Assembly (NCBI RefSeq): GCF_002029255.1
Contig: NZ_MZGT01000011.1
Location: 1 to 64,000 of the forward strand
Direction of reading: 5' to 3'
Origin: Clostridium chromiireducens
GTDB taxonomy: Bacteria > Bacillota > Clostridia > Clostridiales > Clostridiaceae
DNA: 64,000 bases
Each line of letters opens with the position of its first letter. Position 1 is the stretch's first letter. Both the position numbers and the translations under genes were made by a program. Below, piece by piece: positions 24,002 to 33,243 of this stretch. The notes under the pieces are model-generated. The model searched no databases, had not been told where the DNA came from, and saw nothing but the letters and a program-made list of their open reading frames with translations.

Positions 24002-25675
24002 ATGAATTGGCAAAGAGAATTAATAGCTTATCAAATTTATCCGAGGAGTTTTAATGATTCTAATGGAGATGGTATTGGGGATATAAATGGTGTCATTGAA
24101 AAATTAGATTATTTAAAAGATTTAGGAATAGATTTAATTTGGATTAGTCCAATATATAAATCACCAAATGATGATAATGGATATGATATTAGTGATTATA
24201 AAGACATACTTAAGGAATTCGGTACAATGGATGACTTTGATAATTTACTTAGAGAAGTTCATAAAAGAGGTATGCGCTTAATTATGGATCTAGTAATCAA
24301 TCATACATCAGATGAACATCCATGGTTTATTGAAGCAAAAAGTTCAAAAGATAGTGAAAAAAGAGATTGGTATATTTGGCGAAAAGGAAAAAAAGCTACG
24401 GACAAGGAACTTAGCTTGGAACCCAATAATTGGGCAAGCATATTTGGAGGATCAGCCTGGGAATACGATTCAAAGAGTGACGAATATTATTTACATTTAT
24501 TCAGTAAAAAGATGCCAGACCTTAATTGGGAAAATGAAAATTTAAGAGATGCCCTTTATGAGATGATTAATTGGTGGCTAGATAAGGGGATAGATGGTTT
24601 TCGTGTGGATGCAATCAGTCATATTAAAAAGTTTGATTATGATGATATGCCTAACCCAGAAAACTTAAAATATGTGCAGTCCTTTGATAAGCATATGAAA
24701 CAGCCAGGCATAGATGTATTGCTCCAAGATTTGAAAGAAAATACCTTTGATAAGTATGATACATTTACAATAGCAGAAGCAAGTGGTGTCGGTATAGAAG
24801 ATTTAGAGGAATGGGCAGGAAATGAAAAAGGTAAATTCTCAATGATATTTCAATTCGAGCATATGCAATTGTGGAAAACAGAAAATGATGAAAAAGCTAA
24901 TTTGGTAAATTTTAAAAGGATTCTATCTGGATGGCAAGATGCTATTTATAAGGATGGATGGATAGCTTTATTTTTGGAAAATCATGATTTGACAAGAAGT
25001 GTATCTAAGCTTGGAGATGATAAAAAATATTGGAAAGAAAGTGCTAAAGCTCTTGCACTGATGTATTTTATGCAAATGGGAACTCCATTTATTTATCAAG
25101 GTCAAGAAATAGGTATGACAAATGCTGATCATGAAAGCATTGAGGATTTTGATGATGTTGCAACACTGCACAACTATAAGGAAAAAGTGGCATGTGGAAT
25201 GTCTGAAGAGGAGTCGCTTAGAGTTATAAAGGCAACTACAAGAGATAACTCAAGAACTCCTATGCAATGGAATAACGAAGAAAATGGTGGATTTACTTCT
25301 GGAGCTCCATGGATGAAAGTAAATAGAAATCATAAAGAAATTAACGTAGAAGATGAACTTAAAGATGAGGATTCCATACTCAATTTTTACAAGAGGATGA
25401 TTCAAATAAGGAAAGGAAACAATACATTAATATATGGGCAATATAATATTATTTTAGAAGAACATGATAAAATTTATGCATATACAAGAAGTTTAGACAA
25501 TGAGAAATATATTATAATTACTAATATATCAAAAGAAAATGTGGAATATAATTATAGTGAAGAAAATCTTAAACATAAAAGCTTGATTCTTTCAAATTAT
25601 AGAGTTGAAGAGCATGCTGACATGACAAAATTTGTACTAAGACCATATGAGGCTAGGTTATATAAATTATGTTAG
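24002..25675 (+). CDS. GH13 alpha-glucosidase (oligo-1,6-glucosidase family)
   Basis: A 557-aa cytoplasmic GH13 enzyme of the usual length for this subfamily, with no signal peptide. Conserved regions are MDLVINHTSDEHPWF (region I), GFRVDAISHI (II, nucleophile Asp), FTIAEASG (III, acid/base Glu) and LENHDLTR (IV, transition-state Asp). The residue after the nucleophile is Ala. In Bacillus-type enzymes Val at this place goes with alpha-1,6 and Ala with alpha-1,4 preference, so maltose-type substrates are a reasonable inference. Region III with EASG instead of the common ETxG is slightly unusual. It precedes a DUF1349 protein and is divergent from AraC. Confidence 0.92.
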   Translation: MNWQRELIAYQIYPRSFNDSNGDGIGDINGVIEKLDYLKDLGIDLIWISPIYKSPNDDNGYDISDYKDILKEFGTMDDFDNLLREVHKRGMRLIMDLVINHTSDEHPWFIEAKSSKDSEKRDWYIWRKGKKATDKELSLEPNNWASIFGGSAWEYDSKSDEYYLHLFSKKMPDLNWENENLRDALYEMINWWLDKGIDGFRVDAISHIKKFDYDDMPNPENLKYVQSFDKHMKQPGIDVLLQDLKENTFDKYDTFTIAEASGVGIEDLEEWAGNEKGKFSMIFQFEHMQLWKTENDEKANLVNFKRILSGWQDAIYKDGWIALFLENHDLTRSVSKLGDDKKYWKESAKALALMYFMQMGTPFIYQGQEIGMTNADHESIEDFDDVATLHNYKEKVACGMSEEESLRVIKATTRDNSRTPMQWNNEENGGFTSGAPWMKVNRNHKEINVEDELKDEDSILNFYKRMIQIRKGNNTLIYGQYNIILEEHDKIYAYTRSLDNEKYIIITNISKENVEYNYSEENLKHKSLILSNYRVEEHADMTKFVLRPYEARLYKLC

Positions 25676-25701
25676 TAGATTGAGTGCTATGGGAGGGTAA
25701 A

Positions 25702-26298
25702 ATGTTTAAATTCGATTTTGAAAAGACTTTCTGGATTTATGAGCCACAAAAATATCAAATTAAAGATAATAAAATTGAAATTATTACAGAGCCAAATACA
25801 GATTTTTGGCAAAGAACCTATTACGGATTTAGAAATGATAATTCTCCAGCTTTGTTAATGAAAACTGAAGAGAAATATTTTTCTTTTACTATTAAAACTG
25901 AATTTGATAGCAAAAAGCAATTTGATCAATGTGGCATTATAATTTACCAGAATAGCGATAACTGGTTTAAGGCATCCATAGAATATGAAAATAAGGAGTA
26001 TCAAAGATTAGGAAGCGTAGTTACGAATAATGGATTTTCAGATTGGGCTACAACAGATATAGCTGGAGATATAAAATCAATGCACTATAGATTAAGTCGT
26101 AGAGAAAGTGATTTTTGCATTGAAAATTCCTATGACGGCAAAGTATTTAAACAAATGAGAATCTTTCATTTATTTGAAGGAGATAAAGAAATAAACTTCG
26201 GTCTATATGCTTGCAGTCCATCAAATTCCTCCTTCAAAGCAGAATTTTCAGAACTTAGTATGTCTGAATGTTTATGGGAAGAACATAAAAATGCTTAA
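25702..26298 (+). CDS. DUF1349 (concanavalin-like) protein
   Basis: About 198 aa matching the DUF1349/YbbD-like pattern: FKFDFEKTFWIYEP, DFWQRTYYGF, QFDQCGIIIYQNSDNWFKAS and INFGLYACSPSNSSF are typical of this lectin-like beta-sandwich fold. No signal peptide, so cytoplasmic. The start at ATG 25702 follows GGGAGGG. The GTG at 25684 would be upstream of the site and is not used. It probably belongs to the alpha-glucosidase transcript and may bind sugar. The biochemical role is unknown. Confidence 0.85.
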   Translation: MFKFDFEKTFWIYEPQKYQIKDNKIEIITEPNTDFWQRTYYGFRNDNSPALLMKTEEKYFSFTIKTEFDSKKQFDQCGIIIYQNSDNWFKASIEYENKEYQRLGSVVTNNGFSDWATTDIAGDIKSMHYRLSRRESDFCIENSYDGKVFKQMRIFHLFEGDKEINFGLYACSPSNSSFKAEFSELSMSECLWEEHKNA

Positions 26299-26552
26299 AT
26301 AGAGGATTATGCGAGAATTTTTATAGGTAATTATGAAATAGTAGTTTTAATATAATTCACCGGAATATAAATAATTCTTTTATTCCAGTTCCAAAGGGAT
26401 TTTAATGAGGAATCCTAAGTCTAGAAGTTGTGTTTCTAGTTGGGATATATTTCAGTGGATAAGTATATCTTATAGTTGATATAGCTATAGATATATAGTT
26501 TTATTATAATGCTTATAGGTACGTTAAATTGATAATTGTGAATATATGATAA
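26299..26552. other. Intergenic stretch between DUF1349 gene and alr
   Basis: An AT-rich gap between convergent genes. It contains a modest hairpin CTAGAAGTTGTGTTTCTAG near 26421-26439. The remainder up to alr is foldback element E4. No gene or promoter is apparent. Confidence 0.4.
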
Positions 26553-26554
26553 TA

Positions 26555-26614
26555 CCAGAAAGAAAGAGGACTCTTTCTCACAGCAACCGAGTAATAGAGT
26601 CCTCTTTCTTTCGG
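26555..26614. repeat. Short foldback element, copy E4 (possible bidirectional terminator)
   Basis: Arms 26555-26574 (CCAGAAAGAAAGAGGACTCT) and 26596-26614 (AGAGTCCTCTTTCTTTCGG) form a stem of about 19 bp. The right half carries AACCGAGTAATAG, matching AACCGAGCAATAG of E3, and both are followed by TAGTTAC/GAGTTAC. E4 is therefore a short form of E3 without the central core. It lies between two convergent genes and could end both transcripts. Confidence 0.8.
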
Positions 26615-26633
26615 CTAGTTACAATCTATATTA

Positions 26634-27797
26634 TTAAAGATAATTTCTTACATTGAAAATTTCTCCATTTTTAATGTAAACTCTAGGTATTCTGTATTTA
26701 AGCATACAAAGTATTTCATAATTAATTGTTCCCATAATTTCTGCAAAATCATCTGCGTTAAACTTAAGGTTACCTTGCTCACCTAGGAGTATTACTTCAT
26801 CTCCAACTTTAATGTCACCACCTATATCTGTAACATCAATCATGCATTGATCCATGCAGATTCTTCCGACAACAGGAGCAAATTTACCATTTATAATTAC
26901 TTTAGCATTTTTTGCTAGCGATCTAGAATAACCGTCTGCATAACCTATGGGTATAGTTGCAATAAGGCTCTTTCTTTCAGTTTTGAAAGTTCTACCATAA
27001 CTGATATACATGTCTTTATCCATTTCTTGGACACGAGTTATTATCGCTTTTAATGTTAATGCAGGTTTTAAAGAAAGGTTTTCTTTTTTAACATCATTTG
27101 ATGGATAATATCCATAAAGTATAATACCTGCTCTTACAGCATCTAAATATGTTTCAGGCATATCCATTATTGCGCCACTGTTTGATGTATGTTTTAGTGG
27201 TATTTCAATCTTAAGTTTAGATAGTTTTTCGTTAAAATCTGTGAACTTTTTGAATTGTTCATAGGTATAGTTTTTATCTTTCTCATCAGAGCTGGAATAG
27301 TGGGTAAATATTCCTATAACTTCTAGTCCTTCTAATGAGCATATTTCCGAAATTTCTTTAAGTGCTTTATCAGTAGGAAGGAAGCCTATTCTTCCCATAC
27401 CAGTATCTAAAGCAATATGAATTTTTGCTTTTTTATTAAGATTTAATGCTGTTTTTGATAATTCTCTTGCATAGTCTAAATCATATACAGTCTGCTCTAA
27501 GTCGTATTTTATTATTTCTTCAGCTAAATAAATAGGAGTGTATCCTAGTATCATAATAGGAGCTTTGATATCATCATTTCTAAGTTCGATTCCTTCTGTC
27601 AAAACGGCTACTGCAAGTCTTGAAGCACCATTTTCAAGTAAAGTTGGAACAACATCTAAACAACCGTGGCCATAACAGTCTGCTTTAACGACTGCAATTA
27701 CTTCTTTATCTTTAACTAAGTTTTTTATATTCTTCATATTATAAGCTATAGCATCTAAATCTATTTCTGCATATACAGGTCTAAGTATTTTTTCCAT
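26634..27797 (-). CDS. alr: Alanine racemase
   Basis: A 387-aa PLP enzyme giving D-alanine for peptidoglycan. The PLP lysine is in [13 protein letters not shown] (about residue 39). The catalytic tyrosine region is YISYGRTF, and [12 protein letters not shown] is the substrate-carboxylate region. The start ATG at 27797 is preceded by GAGGAATGA on the complementary strand. It is transcribed alone, divergent from the hydrogenase operon, and convergent with the DUF1349 gene through E4. KADCYGHG instead of the usual KANAYGHG is a small variation. Confidence 0.96.
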   Translation of the reverse strand: MEKILRPVYAEIDLDAIAYNMKNIKNLVKDKEVIAVVKADCYGHGCLDVVPTLLENGASRLAVAVLTEGIELRNDDIKAPIMILGYTPIYLAEEIIKYDLEQTVYDLDYARELSKTALNLNKKAKIHIALDTGMGRIGFLPTDKALKEISEICSLEGLEVIGIFTHYSSSDEKDKNYTYEQFKKFTDFNEKLSKLKIEIPLKHTSNSGAIMDMPETYLDAVRAGIILYGYYPSNDVKKENLSLKPALTLKAIITRVQEMDKDMYISYGRTFKTERKSLIATIPIGYADGYSRSLAKNAKVIINGKFAPVVGRICMDQCMIDVTDIGGDIKVGDEVILLGEQGNLKFNADDFAEIMGTINYEILCMLKYRIPRVYIKNGEIFNVRNYL

Positions 27798-27883
27798 CTA
27801 TTCATTCCTCACAAATATTATTTGAATTAAAAATTAACTTCAATACATCTTAATCAGCATAATGTAACAAAGTTACTATTTAA

Positions 27884-27918
27884 AAATTTAATATTAAATT
27901 TATTTGAATATTAAATTT
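27884..27918. promoter_or_regulatory. Inverted repeat in the alr-hyd divergent region
   Basis: AAATTTAATATT (27884-27895) and AATATTAAATTT (27907-27918) are perfect 12-bp inverted repeats separated by 11 nt. A second structure ACCACT...AGTGGT lies near 27970-28004, and GACTCAGGTGAGTC is a 6-bp hairpin near 28104-28117. The rest of the 360-nt gap (27798-28159) is AT-rich and must hold both divergent promoters. A redox regulator could bind here, but no standard Rex box was recognised. Confidence 0.4.
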
Positions 27919-28159
27919 TTCATGCAATATATATACAATATAATAAATTAATGACAAGAAAGAAAGAACCACTAAGGTTTGAAATTATATAAGAAGTGGT
28001 TTCGAAATATTATTCTTAATAGGCTTATCTTTTAGAACATACCTGTAACTAGACAATCCAAGCTGACATAATAATGAAACATAATTGATAGGAAAGGAAA
28101 TCTTGACTCAGGTGAGTCTTGATATATAGGAAAAGAAATATATAGGAAGGTGAAAAACA

Positions 28160-28648
28160 ATGTTAAATCAAGAAGAAATGGAAAAGTTAGATGGTATTTT
28201 AATTTCTAATGATTATAACAAAACAGCAATTATTACTATTATGCAAGATATCCAAAAGGAATATAGGTATCTTCCAGAGGAAGCGTTAAGCTATATTGCA
28301 GAAAAACTTAAGATTAGCGAAGCAAAAGTATACAGTGTAGCAACCTTTTATGAAAACTTTTCATTAGAACCAAAAGGTAAGCATGTTGTAAAGATATGTG
28401 ACGGAACAGCCTGCCATGTAAGAAAGTCAATTCCCATATTAAATGAATTTAGAAATGAGCTAGGACTCTCAGAAGTAAAAATTACAACAGATGATATGAG
28501 TTTTACGGTAGAGACAGTATCGTGTCTAGGGGCATGCGGATTGGCACCAGTTTGTACAGTAAATGATGTAGTGTATCCAGCCATGACTCCGGAGAAAGCG
28601 CGTAATTTAATTAAACAATTAAAGGAGGAGATGACTGATGAAAATTAA
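28160..28648 (+). CDS. hydC: [FeFe]-hydrogenase subunit HydC (NuoE-like, [2Fe-2S])
   Basis: A 162-aa thioredoxin-like [2Fe-2S] subunit. Cluster cysteines are seen in CDGTACHVRKS and VSCLGACGLAP, the NuoE pattern C-x4-C and C-x3-C. It is the smallest part of the trimeric electron-confurcating/bifurcating hydrogenase that couples NADH and ferredoxin oxidation to H2 production. It starts with a GGAAGGTG ribosome binding site and overlaps hydB by 11 nt, which implies coupled translation. Confidence 0.95.
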   Translation: MLNQEEMEKLDGILISNDYNKTAIITIMQDIQKEYRYLPEEALSYIAEKLKISEAKVYSVATFYENFSLEPKGKHVVKICDGTACHVRKSIPILNEFRNELGLSEVKITTDDMSFTVETVSCLGACGLAPVCTVNDVVYPAMTPEKARNLIKQLKEEMTDEN

Positions 28649-30518
28649 AACGAGGGAGGAATTAATTTCTGTTAGTGAACAATATAAAGCATTATTAGAT
28701 AAGCAATGTAAACAAATATTAGTATGTGCAGGAACAGGGTGCGTAGCGGGAGGTTCTTTGGATATCTACAGGAGATTGTATGAAATAATTCAAGAACGAG
28801 GCCTTAATGTCACTCTGGAATTACAAGAAGAACCTCATGGTGACATAATAGGGGTGAAGAAAAGTGGATGTCATGGATTTTGTGAAATGGGACCTTTATT
28901 AAGAATTGAGCCAGCAGGGTGGTTATATATAAAGGTTAAGGCTAGTGACTGTGAAGAGATTATAGATAAAAGTATTATTAGTGACGAGGTAATTGAACGC
29001 CTATGCTATAAGGAAGATAATAAATACTATAGCATGCAGGAAGAGATTCCGTTCTATAAAAAGCAAACTCGTGTTGCGTTAGAAAATTGTGGACATATTA
29101 ATGCTGAATCAATTGATGAATACTTAGCAGTAGGTGGATATAAAGCTATGGCTAAAGCATTATTTGATATGACATCAGAAGAGATTATAAATGAAATATC
29201 AGAATCATATCTTAGAGGAAGAGGTGGAGGTGGATTTCAAACCGGTAAAAAGTGGAGCCAGGTATTAGCACAGAAAGAGAGCGAGAAATATATCGTTTGT
29301 AATGGTGATGAAGGAGATCCGGGTGCGTTCATGGATAGGAGCATGATGGAAGGTAATCCACACGGGGTAATAGAAGGCATGATTATTGCTGGGATTGCTA
29401 CTAAGGCGCATAATGGTTATATTTATGTTCGTGCAGAATATCCTCTTGCAGTTAAACGATTGCGAAGAGCCATTGAACAAGCAGTAAATAAAGGGATTTT
29501 GGGAACAAATATACTGAATTCTGGTTTTAGTTTTAACCTACATATAAATCAAGGGGCTGGGGCTTTTGTATGTGGTGAAGGTAGTGCTTTAACAGCATCA
29601 ATTGAAGGAAATCGAGGTATGCCAAGAGTTAAGCCACCAAGAACAGTAGAACAAGGTTTGTTTGGAAAACCAACTGTGTTAAATAATGTTGAAACATTTT
29701 GTAACGTTCCACAGATAATAAACAAGGGAGCAAAGTGGTATAAGACCATGGGGACTGAAAGAAATTATGGTACAAAGGCATTCGCCCTTACAGGTAATGT
29801 TAATAATACAGGTTTAATAGAAATCCCAATGGGGACGACTTTAAGAAAAGTTATCTTTGATATTGGAGGAGGAATTAAAGGTGGCAATTTCAAAGCAGTA
29901 CAAATTGGAGGGCCATCTGGAGGTTGTCTTTGTCTTCATGAGAATCATCTAGATCTAACATTGGACTTTGATTCTTTGAAAAAGGTTGGAGCAATGATTG
30001 GTAGTGGTGGTTTAGTTGTTATGAATGATAAAAATTGTATGGTAGAAATGGCACGTTTCTTTATGAATTTTACCCAAAATGAGTCCTGTGGTAAATGCAT
30101 ACCATGTAGAGAAGGTACAAAAAGAATGTTGGAATTACTAAACGATATAGTAGAAGGAAAAGGCACATTAGAACATATTGAAATGTTGGAGGAGTTATCA
30201 GAAACAATTTCTGATACAGCTCTTTGTGGACTTGGGAAGAGTGCTGCGTTTCCTGTAATAAGTACTTTGAAGTATTTTAGAGAAGAATATATTTCTCATG
30301 TTGTAGATAAGAAATGCATTGGAGGCGTATGTAAGGCTCTAATGTTATATGAAATCGATAAGGAAAAATGTAAGGGATGTTCAAAATGTGCCAGAGTATG
30401 TCCAGTGCAAGCTATTTCGGGAGAAATAAAGAAACCTTATACAATAGACAAATCAAAATGTATTAAGTGTGGTACTTGTATGGAAGGATGTCCTTTTAAG
30501 GCAATTCACTTAACTTAA
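28638..30518 (+). CDS. hydB: [FeFe]-hydrogenase subunit HydB (NuoF-like, FMN/NADH)
   Basis: A 626-aa flavoprotein subunit. The N-terminal thioredoxin-like [2Fe-2S] domain has CAGTGCVAGG and CHGFCEMGP. The NuoF core includes RGRGGGGFQTGKKW (NADH/FMN) and NGDEGDPGAFMDR. The SLBB-like region is followed by ESCGKCIPCREGTKRM with the [4Fe-4S] ligands. The C-terminus adds two ferredoxin clusters, CKGCSKCARVCPV and CIKCGTCMEGCPF. This domain set is diagnostic for bifurcating hydrogenases or NAD-linked formate dehydrogenases. The following HydA decides for hydrogenase. Confidence 0.96.
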   Translation: MKIKTREELISVSEQYKALLDKQCKQILVCAGTGCVAGGSLDIYRRLYEIIQERGLNVTLELQEEPHGDIIGVKKSGCHGFCEMGPLLRIEPAGWLYIKVKASDCEEIIDKSIISDEVIERLCYKEDNKYYSMQEEIPFYKKQTRVALENCGHINAESIDEYLAVGGYKAMAKALFDMTSEEIINEISESYLRGRGGGGFQTGKKWSQVLAQKESEKYIVCNGDEGDPGAFMDRSMMEGNPHGVIEGMIIAGIATKAHNGYIYVRAEYPLAVKRLRRAIEQAVNKGILGTNILNSGFSFNLHINQGAGAFVCGEGSALTASIEGNRGMPRVKPPRTVEQGLFGKPTVLNNVETFCNVPQIINKGAKWYKTMGTERNYGTKAFALTGNVNNTGLIEIPMGTTLRKVIFDIGGGIKGGNFKAVQIGGPSGGCLCLHENHLDLTLDFDSLKKVGAMIGSGGLVVMNDKNCMVEMARFFMNFTQNESCGKCIPCREGTKRMLELLNDIVEGKGTLEHIEMLEELSETISDTALCGLGKSAAFPVISTLKYFREEYISHVVDKKCIGGVCKALMLYEIDKEKCKGCSKCARVCPVQAISGEIKKPYTIDKSKCIKCGTCMEGCPFKAIHLT

Positions 30519-30589
30519 GATTCAAATATTGTTTTTGTATATACAACAAATTAAAATCTATAGATTATAGAAAGGATGATAAAAATATT

Positions 30590-32293
30590 ATGTCCAAATA
30601 TATGATAATTGATGGTGATAGGATAGAGTTTGATAAAGAAAAAAATATTTTGGATTTGGTAAGAAAAGCAGGGATTGAATTGCCGACCCTTTGTTATTAT
30701 TCAGATTTATCAATTTATGGAGCATGTAGAATGTGTGTCGTTGAAGATGAAAGAGGAGCGATTATTGCTTCTTGCTCCACACCACCGAAAGACAAAATGG
30801 TAATTAAAACAAATACACCAAAACTTCATAATCATCGGAAGATGATTTTAGAATTACTTTTATCTACACATTGTAGGGATTGTACTGTATGCGAAAAAAA
30901 TAATAAATGTAAACTGCAAAAATTAGCCTTACGCTTTGGTTTAACCAACATTAGATTTAAGAATACAAGAACTGTAGCGAATTTAGATACATCATCAAAT
31001 GCGCTCATACGAGATCCGAATAAGTGCATCCTGTGCGGTGATTGTGTAAGAATGTGTAGTGAGATACAAAATGTAGGCGCAATTGATTTTGCATTTAGAG
31101 GCTCTAAGATGATAGTAAGCCCGGCATTTGGAAAAAACTTAGGAGAAACAGATTGTGTAAATTGTGGACAATGTGCAACTGTATGTCCCACAGGTGCTAT
31201 TATCATAAAAAGTGATCTTAGAGAAGTTTGGAAAGCAATATATAACCCAAGACAGAGAGTTGTAGCGCAAGTAGCTCCAGCGGTACGAATTGCCATGGGT
31301 GAGGAATTTGGGATGAAACCAGGTGAAAATGTTATGGGGAAAATCGTTGCTGCTATGAGGAGACTAGGATTTGATGAAATCTATGATACTTCTTTAAGTG
31401 CTGATTTAACAGTAATAGAAGAATCAAAAGAATTTTTAGAAAAAATGGAGTCAGGAGATAAAAGTATTCCTTTGTTTACATCCTGTTGTCCAGCATGGGT
31501 TAGATATGCAGAAACCAAACACCCGGAGCTCATGCCATACGTATCTAGTTGTAAGTCTCCAATGCAAATGTTCGGAGCTGTTATAAAGGAATACTTTAAA
31601 GAGAAAGATGTTAAAGAGGAGAAGGAAACTGTATCTGTAGCAGTTATGCCATGTACGGCAAAGAAGGCAGAGGCATCTAGAGATGAATTCATAAGAGAAG
31701 GAGTAAAAGATATTGATTATGTGATTACAACAACAGAATTATGCTCAATGATTAAGGAGATTGGTATTCAGTTTGATAAAATAGAAGCAGAATCTTCAGA
31801 TGTTCCATTTTCCTTATACTCGGGTGCGGGTGTAATATTTGGTGTCACAGGAGGAGTTACTGAAGCAGTTGTTCGTGGAGTAGTCAATGATAAAACTCCT
31901 AAAGCTTTAAAGGAAATTGAGTTTGTTGGCATTCGAGGAATGGAGGGTATAAAAGTTTGTGAGCTTCCAATAGGAGCTGAAACTCTTAGAATCGGTGTAG
32001 TTAGCGGTCTTAGTAATGCTGAAATTTTGATAGATAAGATTAAAAGAGGTGAAGAACATTTTGACTTTATAGAAGTTATGGCATGCCCTGGAGGTTGCGT
32101 AGCTGGCGCAGGACAGCCGTTTAGCTTAAGTGAAGATAGAAATGAAAGAGCAAAAGGACTATATAAAGTTGATAAAGTCGCACAAATCAAAAGAAGTGAG
32201 GAAAATCCTATAATTCAATCATTATACAATGGATTATTAAAGAATCGTTCAAAAGAGTTATTACATGTTCATTATAGTAAAAATATAGAATAA
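30590..32293 (+). CDS. hydA: [FeFe]-hydrogenase catalytic subunit HydA
   Basis: A 567-aa H-cluster enzyme. The N-terminal [2Fe-2S] domain (CYYSDLSIYGACRMCVVE) leads to the His-ligated [4Fe-4S] segment HCRDCTVCEKNNKCKLQ. Two ferredoxin-type clusters follow: CILCGDCVRMC and CVNCGQCATVCPTGA. The H-cluster motifs are TSCCPAWVRY (L1), MPCTAKKAEA (L2) and EVMACPGGCVAGAGQP (L3). L3 has VAGAGQP where INGGGQP is more common. The gap of 71 nt from hydB contains an AAAGGATG ribosome binding site. No maturase genes (hydEFG) are in this window. Confidence 0.96.
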   Translation: MSKYMIIDGDRIEFDKEKNILDLVRKAGIELPTLCYYSDLSIYGACRMCVVEDERGAIIASCSTPPKDKMVIKTNTPKLHNHRKMILELLLSTHCRDCTVCEKNNKCKLQKLALRFGLTNIRFKNTRTVANLDTSSNALIRDPNKCILCGDCVRMCSEIQNVGAIDFAFRGSKMIVSPAFGKNLGETDCVNCGQCATVCPTGAIIIKSDLREVWKAIYNPRQRVVAQVAPAVRIAMGEEFGMKPGENVMGKIVAAMRRLGFDEIYDTSLSADLTVIEESKEFLEKMESGDKSIPLFTSCCPAWVRYAETKHPELMPYVSSCKSPMQMFGAVIKEYFKEKDVKEEKETVSVAVMPCTAKKAEASRDEFIREGVKDIDYVITTTELCSMIKEIGIQFDKIEAESSDVPFSLYSGAGVIFGVTGGVTEAVVRGVVNDKTPKALKEIEFVGIRGMEGIKVCELPIGAETLRIGVVSGLSNAEILIDKIKRGEEHFDFIEVMACPGGCVAGAGQPFSLSEDRNERAKGLYKVDKVAQIKRSEENPIIQSLYNGLLKNRSKELLHVHYSKNIE

Positions 32294-32427
32294 TTAATCC
32301 AAGAATGAATCAAATTCATATTTTAATTTATAAAAGGGATTCTATGATATCCTCCTTGTACAGATTTCGAAGTTAAATATTTAACTTATTAGATGAACAT
32401 ATTTATAAATTTGCTAAAACTTTTATC

Positions 32428-32703
32428 TGATATCTTCACTAGAAATTATAAACATTTTTGTAAAGAAAACATTTGAAAATGAGCTGTTAAAGGTTCTTAA
32501 GCAGAGAACCCAAATCTTTTGATTTGGTGTGAATCGCTTACTCAGCGAACGAATGTGAGTCGAGTTTCCTCTGTAGGTTGTTCCACTTTAGCTTGTCAAA
32601 CTGAAAGTTGGAGCATGCTAAAGTGGATACAACCTACAGCTTAGAACCTTCAGCGATATTTTCATGGTTTTTCGGAATAAAAATGTTTATAATTTCGGTA
32701 AGT
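32428..32703. repeat. Foldback (hairpin) element, copy E2
   Basis: An element of about 276 nt. The outer arms GAAATTATAAACATTTTTGT (32442-32461) and ATAAAAATGTTTATAATTTC (32677-32696) pair at 19 of 20 positions. The core stem is CCACTTTAGCTTG/CATGCTAAAGTGG (32583-32595, 32614-32626). It is the reverse-oriented relative of E1 and carries an extra internal hairpin (CCAAATCTTTTGATTTGG, 32510-32527) absent from E1. It lies between hydA and a convergent gene. It occupies most of the 427-nt gap, which has no gene. Confidence 0.8.
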
Positions 32704-32720
32704 TATCACATAAGTCTAAG

Positions 32721-33116
32721 TTATAGTCTTACTGTTTTAGGACCACTTGTAAAAGAACTAAATGTTACAATGGCATCCGCAAGGTAAAATATCTCAAAAA
32801 TATTATCATCTAAGCTATACATTCTTTTTAGTGAAGGAACTGCTTCTAACATTGCTGCCTTAACTTCACTACGCGGGTCTACTACAGCTTTTCCATTTAA
32901 TCGAATCCATTCACCTTTAGGAGATGTTGTTGAGATTTCCACTTTGGGATTTTTAGTTAATTGTTCAAATACAGGCTTCGTATTATTTGTCGTAAAATAC
33001 AATTTGTCCTCATATTTCATAACGGCACCAAAAGGTCTAACTCTTGGTTGATCTCCATCCATTGTAGCAAGATAAAAAGTAGGATTGTTAAGTAAAAATT
33101 CTAAAACTTCATTCAT
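32721..33116 (-). CDS. Pyridoxamine 5'-phosphate oxidase-like flavin-binding protein
   Basis: A 131-aa small split-barrel protein of the PNPOx-like family. MNEVLEFLLNNPTFYLAT, DGDQPRVRPFGAVM, LYFTTNNTKPVFEQL and WIRLNGKAVVDPR are the typical strands. Such proteins bind FMN or F420 and often reduce quinones or nitro-compounds. The enzyme activity here is unknown. The start ATG is preceded by AAGGAGCAATTTC on its strand. It is divergent from an HxlR regulator, the usual arrangement for regulation by quinone or electrophile stress. Confidence 0.9.
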   Translation of the reverse strand: MNEVLEFLLNNPTFYLATMDGDQPRVRPFGAVMKYEDKLYFTTNNTKPVFEQLTKNPKVEISTTSPKGEWIRLNGKAVVDPRSEVKAAMLEAVPSLKRMYSLDDNIFEIFYLADAIVTFSSFTSGPKTVRL

Positions 33117-33164
33117 TGAAATTGCTCCTTTTCTATAAATATGTTATAATTTCTGCGTACATAA

Positions 33165-33182
33165 ATAGTATGGCATTACTAT
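33165..33182. promoter_or_regulatory. Palindromic operator candidate between PNPOx gene and HxlR gene
   Basis: ATAGTA-TGGCAT-TACTAT has perfect 6-bp arms and lies in the 127-nt divergent gap, close to AT-rich -10-like sequences on both strands. It is a good candidate binding site for the HxlR-type regulator encoded next to it. Confidence 0.45.
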
Positions 33183-33243
33183 AATTTTTTCAAGTAGAAT
33201 TATTTTTGTTACATAGTATCTAAAAGATACAAAGGAGTATAAA

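Noticed and set aside
28090..28120. Rex operator before the hydrogenase operon
   Set aside because: The GACTCAGGTGAGTC palindrome does not match the TTGTTAA-n4-TTAACAA type Rex site.
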